Positions 5,741 to 6,044 of a DNA stretch of 6,044 bases are shown piece by piece (the stretch's first letter is position 1; every line of letters begins with the position of its first letter). Under the pieces are notes generated by a model that was given only the letters and a program-made list of their open reading frames with translations, searched no databases and was not told where the DNA came from. Source of the stretch: Winogradskyella sp. UBA3174 (GTDB lineage Bacteria; Bacteroidota; Bacteroidia; Flavobacteriales; Flavobacteriaceae); contig NZ_DEXW01000014.1 in assembly GCF_002364335.1 (NCBI RefSeq), positions 1-6,044 of the forward strand. Reading direction: 5' to 3'. The position numbers were made by a program, and so were the translations under genes.

Positions 5741-6044
5741 TGTATTTAGACTTTAAATTAGCGAGACGTTTCTTTAATATTTTTTTAGCGTGTGATAGTT
5801 GTGATTTCGAAGTCCCTATGCTAATGTTTAATAATTCTGAAATTTCTTGATGTTTATAGCCTTCAATAACATAGAGATTAAAAACCGTTTTACAACCCAC
5901 TGGAAGCTGGTCTATTGCACCTTGAATCTCACTTGACGCATTACTTGATGTATTACTTGATGTATTACTTGATGTATTACTTGATGTATTGAAAGGTTGT
6001 TCTACAAAATGATAATCACCTATTTCTACAACATTAAATTTATT
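5727..6044 (-). CDS. ECF-type RNA polymerase sigma-70 factor, C-terminal part
   Basis: The last 105 codons of a sigma factor; the 5' part with region 2, which binds the -10 element, lies beyond the window edge. After a variable linker, region 4 runs over about the last 65 residues: IDQLPVGCKTVFNLYVIEGY, then KHQEISELLNISIGTSKSQLS, the helix-turn-helix that reads the -35 element, and the helix AKKILKKRL. This is the Sigma70_r4_2 signature of extracytoplasmic-function sigma factors, which redirect RNA polymerase to stress or envelope genes. The linker before region 4 is unusual: it contains NTSS four times and NASS once, encoded by a 12-bp tandem repeat. The stop TAA at 5727-5729 lies inside the downstream gene, whose ATG is at 5738-5740, so the two are probably co-translated. 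Class and position in the operon are firm; target genes are unknown. Confidence 0.9.
   Translation of the reverse strand, partial: NKFNVVEIGDYHFVEQPFNTSSNTSSNTSSNTSSNASSEIQGAIDQLPVGCKTVFNLYVIEGYKHQEISELLNISIGTSKSQLSHAKKILKKRLANLKSKYNGTE
5931..5990 (-). repeat. 12-bp tandem repeat (five units) in the sigma factor linker
   Basis: Plus-strand unit ACTTGATGTATT, repeated perfectly four times (5943-5954, 5955-5966, 5967-5978, 5979-5990), with a fifth unit at 5931-5942 that differs at two bases (ACTTGACGCATT). In the coding frame the units encode NTSS x4 then NASS. As 12 is a multiple of three, gain or loss of a unit by slippage would change the linker between sigma regions 2 and 4 by four residues without a frameshift. 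The perfect identity of four units suggests recent expansion. Confidence 0.95.

Noticed and set aside
5931..5990. CRISPR-like array
   Set aside because: Units are 12 bp, directly adjacent without spacers, and lie in frame inside a sigma factor gene.

Overview
The window looks like chromosomal DNA from a marine flavobacterium (Bacteroidota, probably Flavobacteriaceae). The DNA is very AT-rich, there are no obvious Shine-Dalgarno sites, and one promoter fits the Bacteroidota pattern TTTG-N19-TAnnTTTG. The gene content also fits: a DTE-type proteorhodopsin with its retinal-forming partner Blh, and a sigma / single-pass membrane protein / outer-membrane barrel cluster. No mobile element, CRISPR array, tRNA or rRNA was seen.

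Layout, left to right. (1) 1-483, minus strand: N-terminal part of a beta-keto acid cleavage enzyme (Kce/DUF849 family), cut by the window edge, with a good Bacteroidota promoter at 575-605. (2) 667 to about 1975, minus strand: one decayed gene for a CapK / phenylacetate-CoA-ligase-like adenylate-forming enzyme. It can be followed across three frames through seven independent lesions and should not be read as several small hypothetical genes. (3) 2002-2076: two hairpins behind the proteorhodopsin gene; the distal one looks like a Rho-independent terminator. (4) 2086-2817, minus: complete proteorhodopsin, predicted to be a green-absorbing outward proton pump. (5) 2818-2930: short divergent intergenic region. 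(6) 2931-3830, plus: blh, a beta-carotene 15,15'-dioxygenase that supplies retinal. (7) 3812-3843: a second terminator hairpin, a near copy of the one at 2002-2035, overlapping the blh stop codon. (8) 3874-6044, all minus: a probable operon transcribed in the order ECF sigma factor (5' end outside the window), membrane-anchored putative anti-sigma protein, outer-membrane beta-barrel protein.

How the genes work together: Blh cleaves beta-carotene to retinal, which binds the Schiff-base lysine of proteorhodopsin to form a light-driven proton pump. The carotenoid synthesis genes are not in the window. The sigma cluster is a separate regulatory and envelope unit converging on blh; the two share the hairpin region at 3812-3843. 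The most unusual observations are the perfect 12-bp tandem repeat inside the sigma factor linker, the two covarying sister terminators that bracket the proteorhodopsin-blh pair, and the heavily decayed CapK-like gene. I did not find evidence for a wholly new system.
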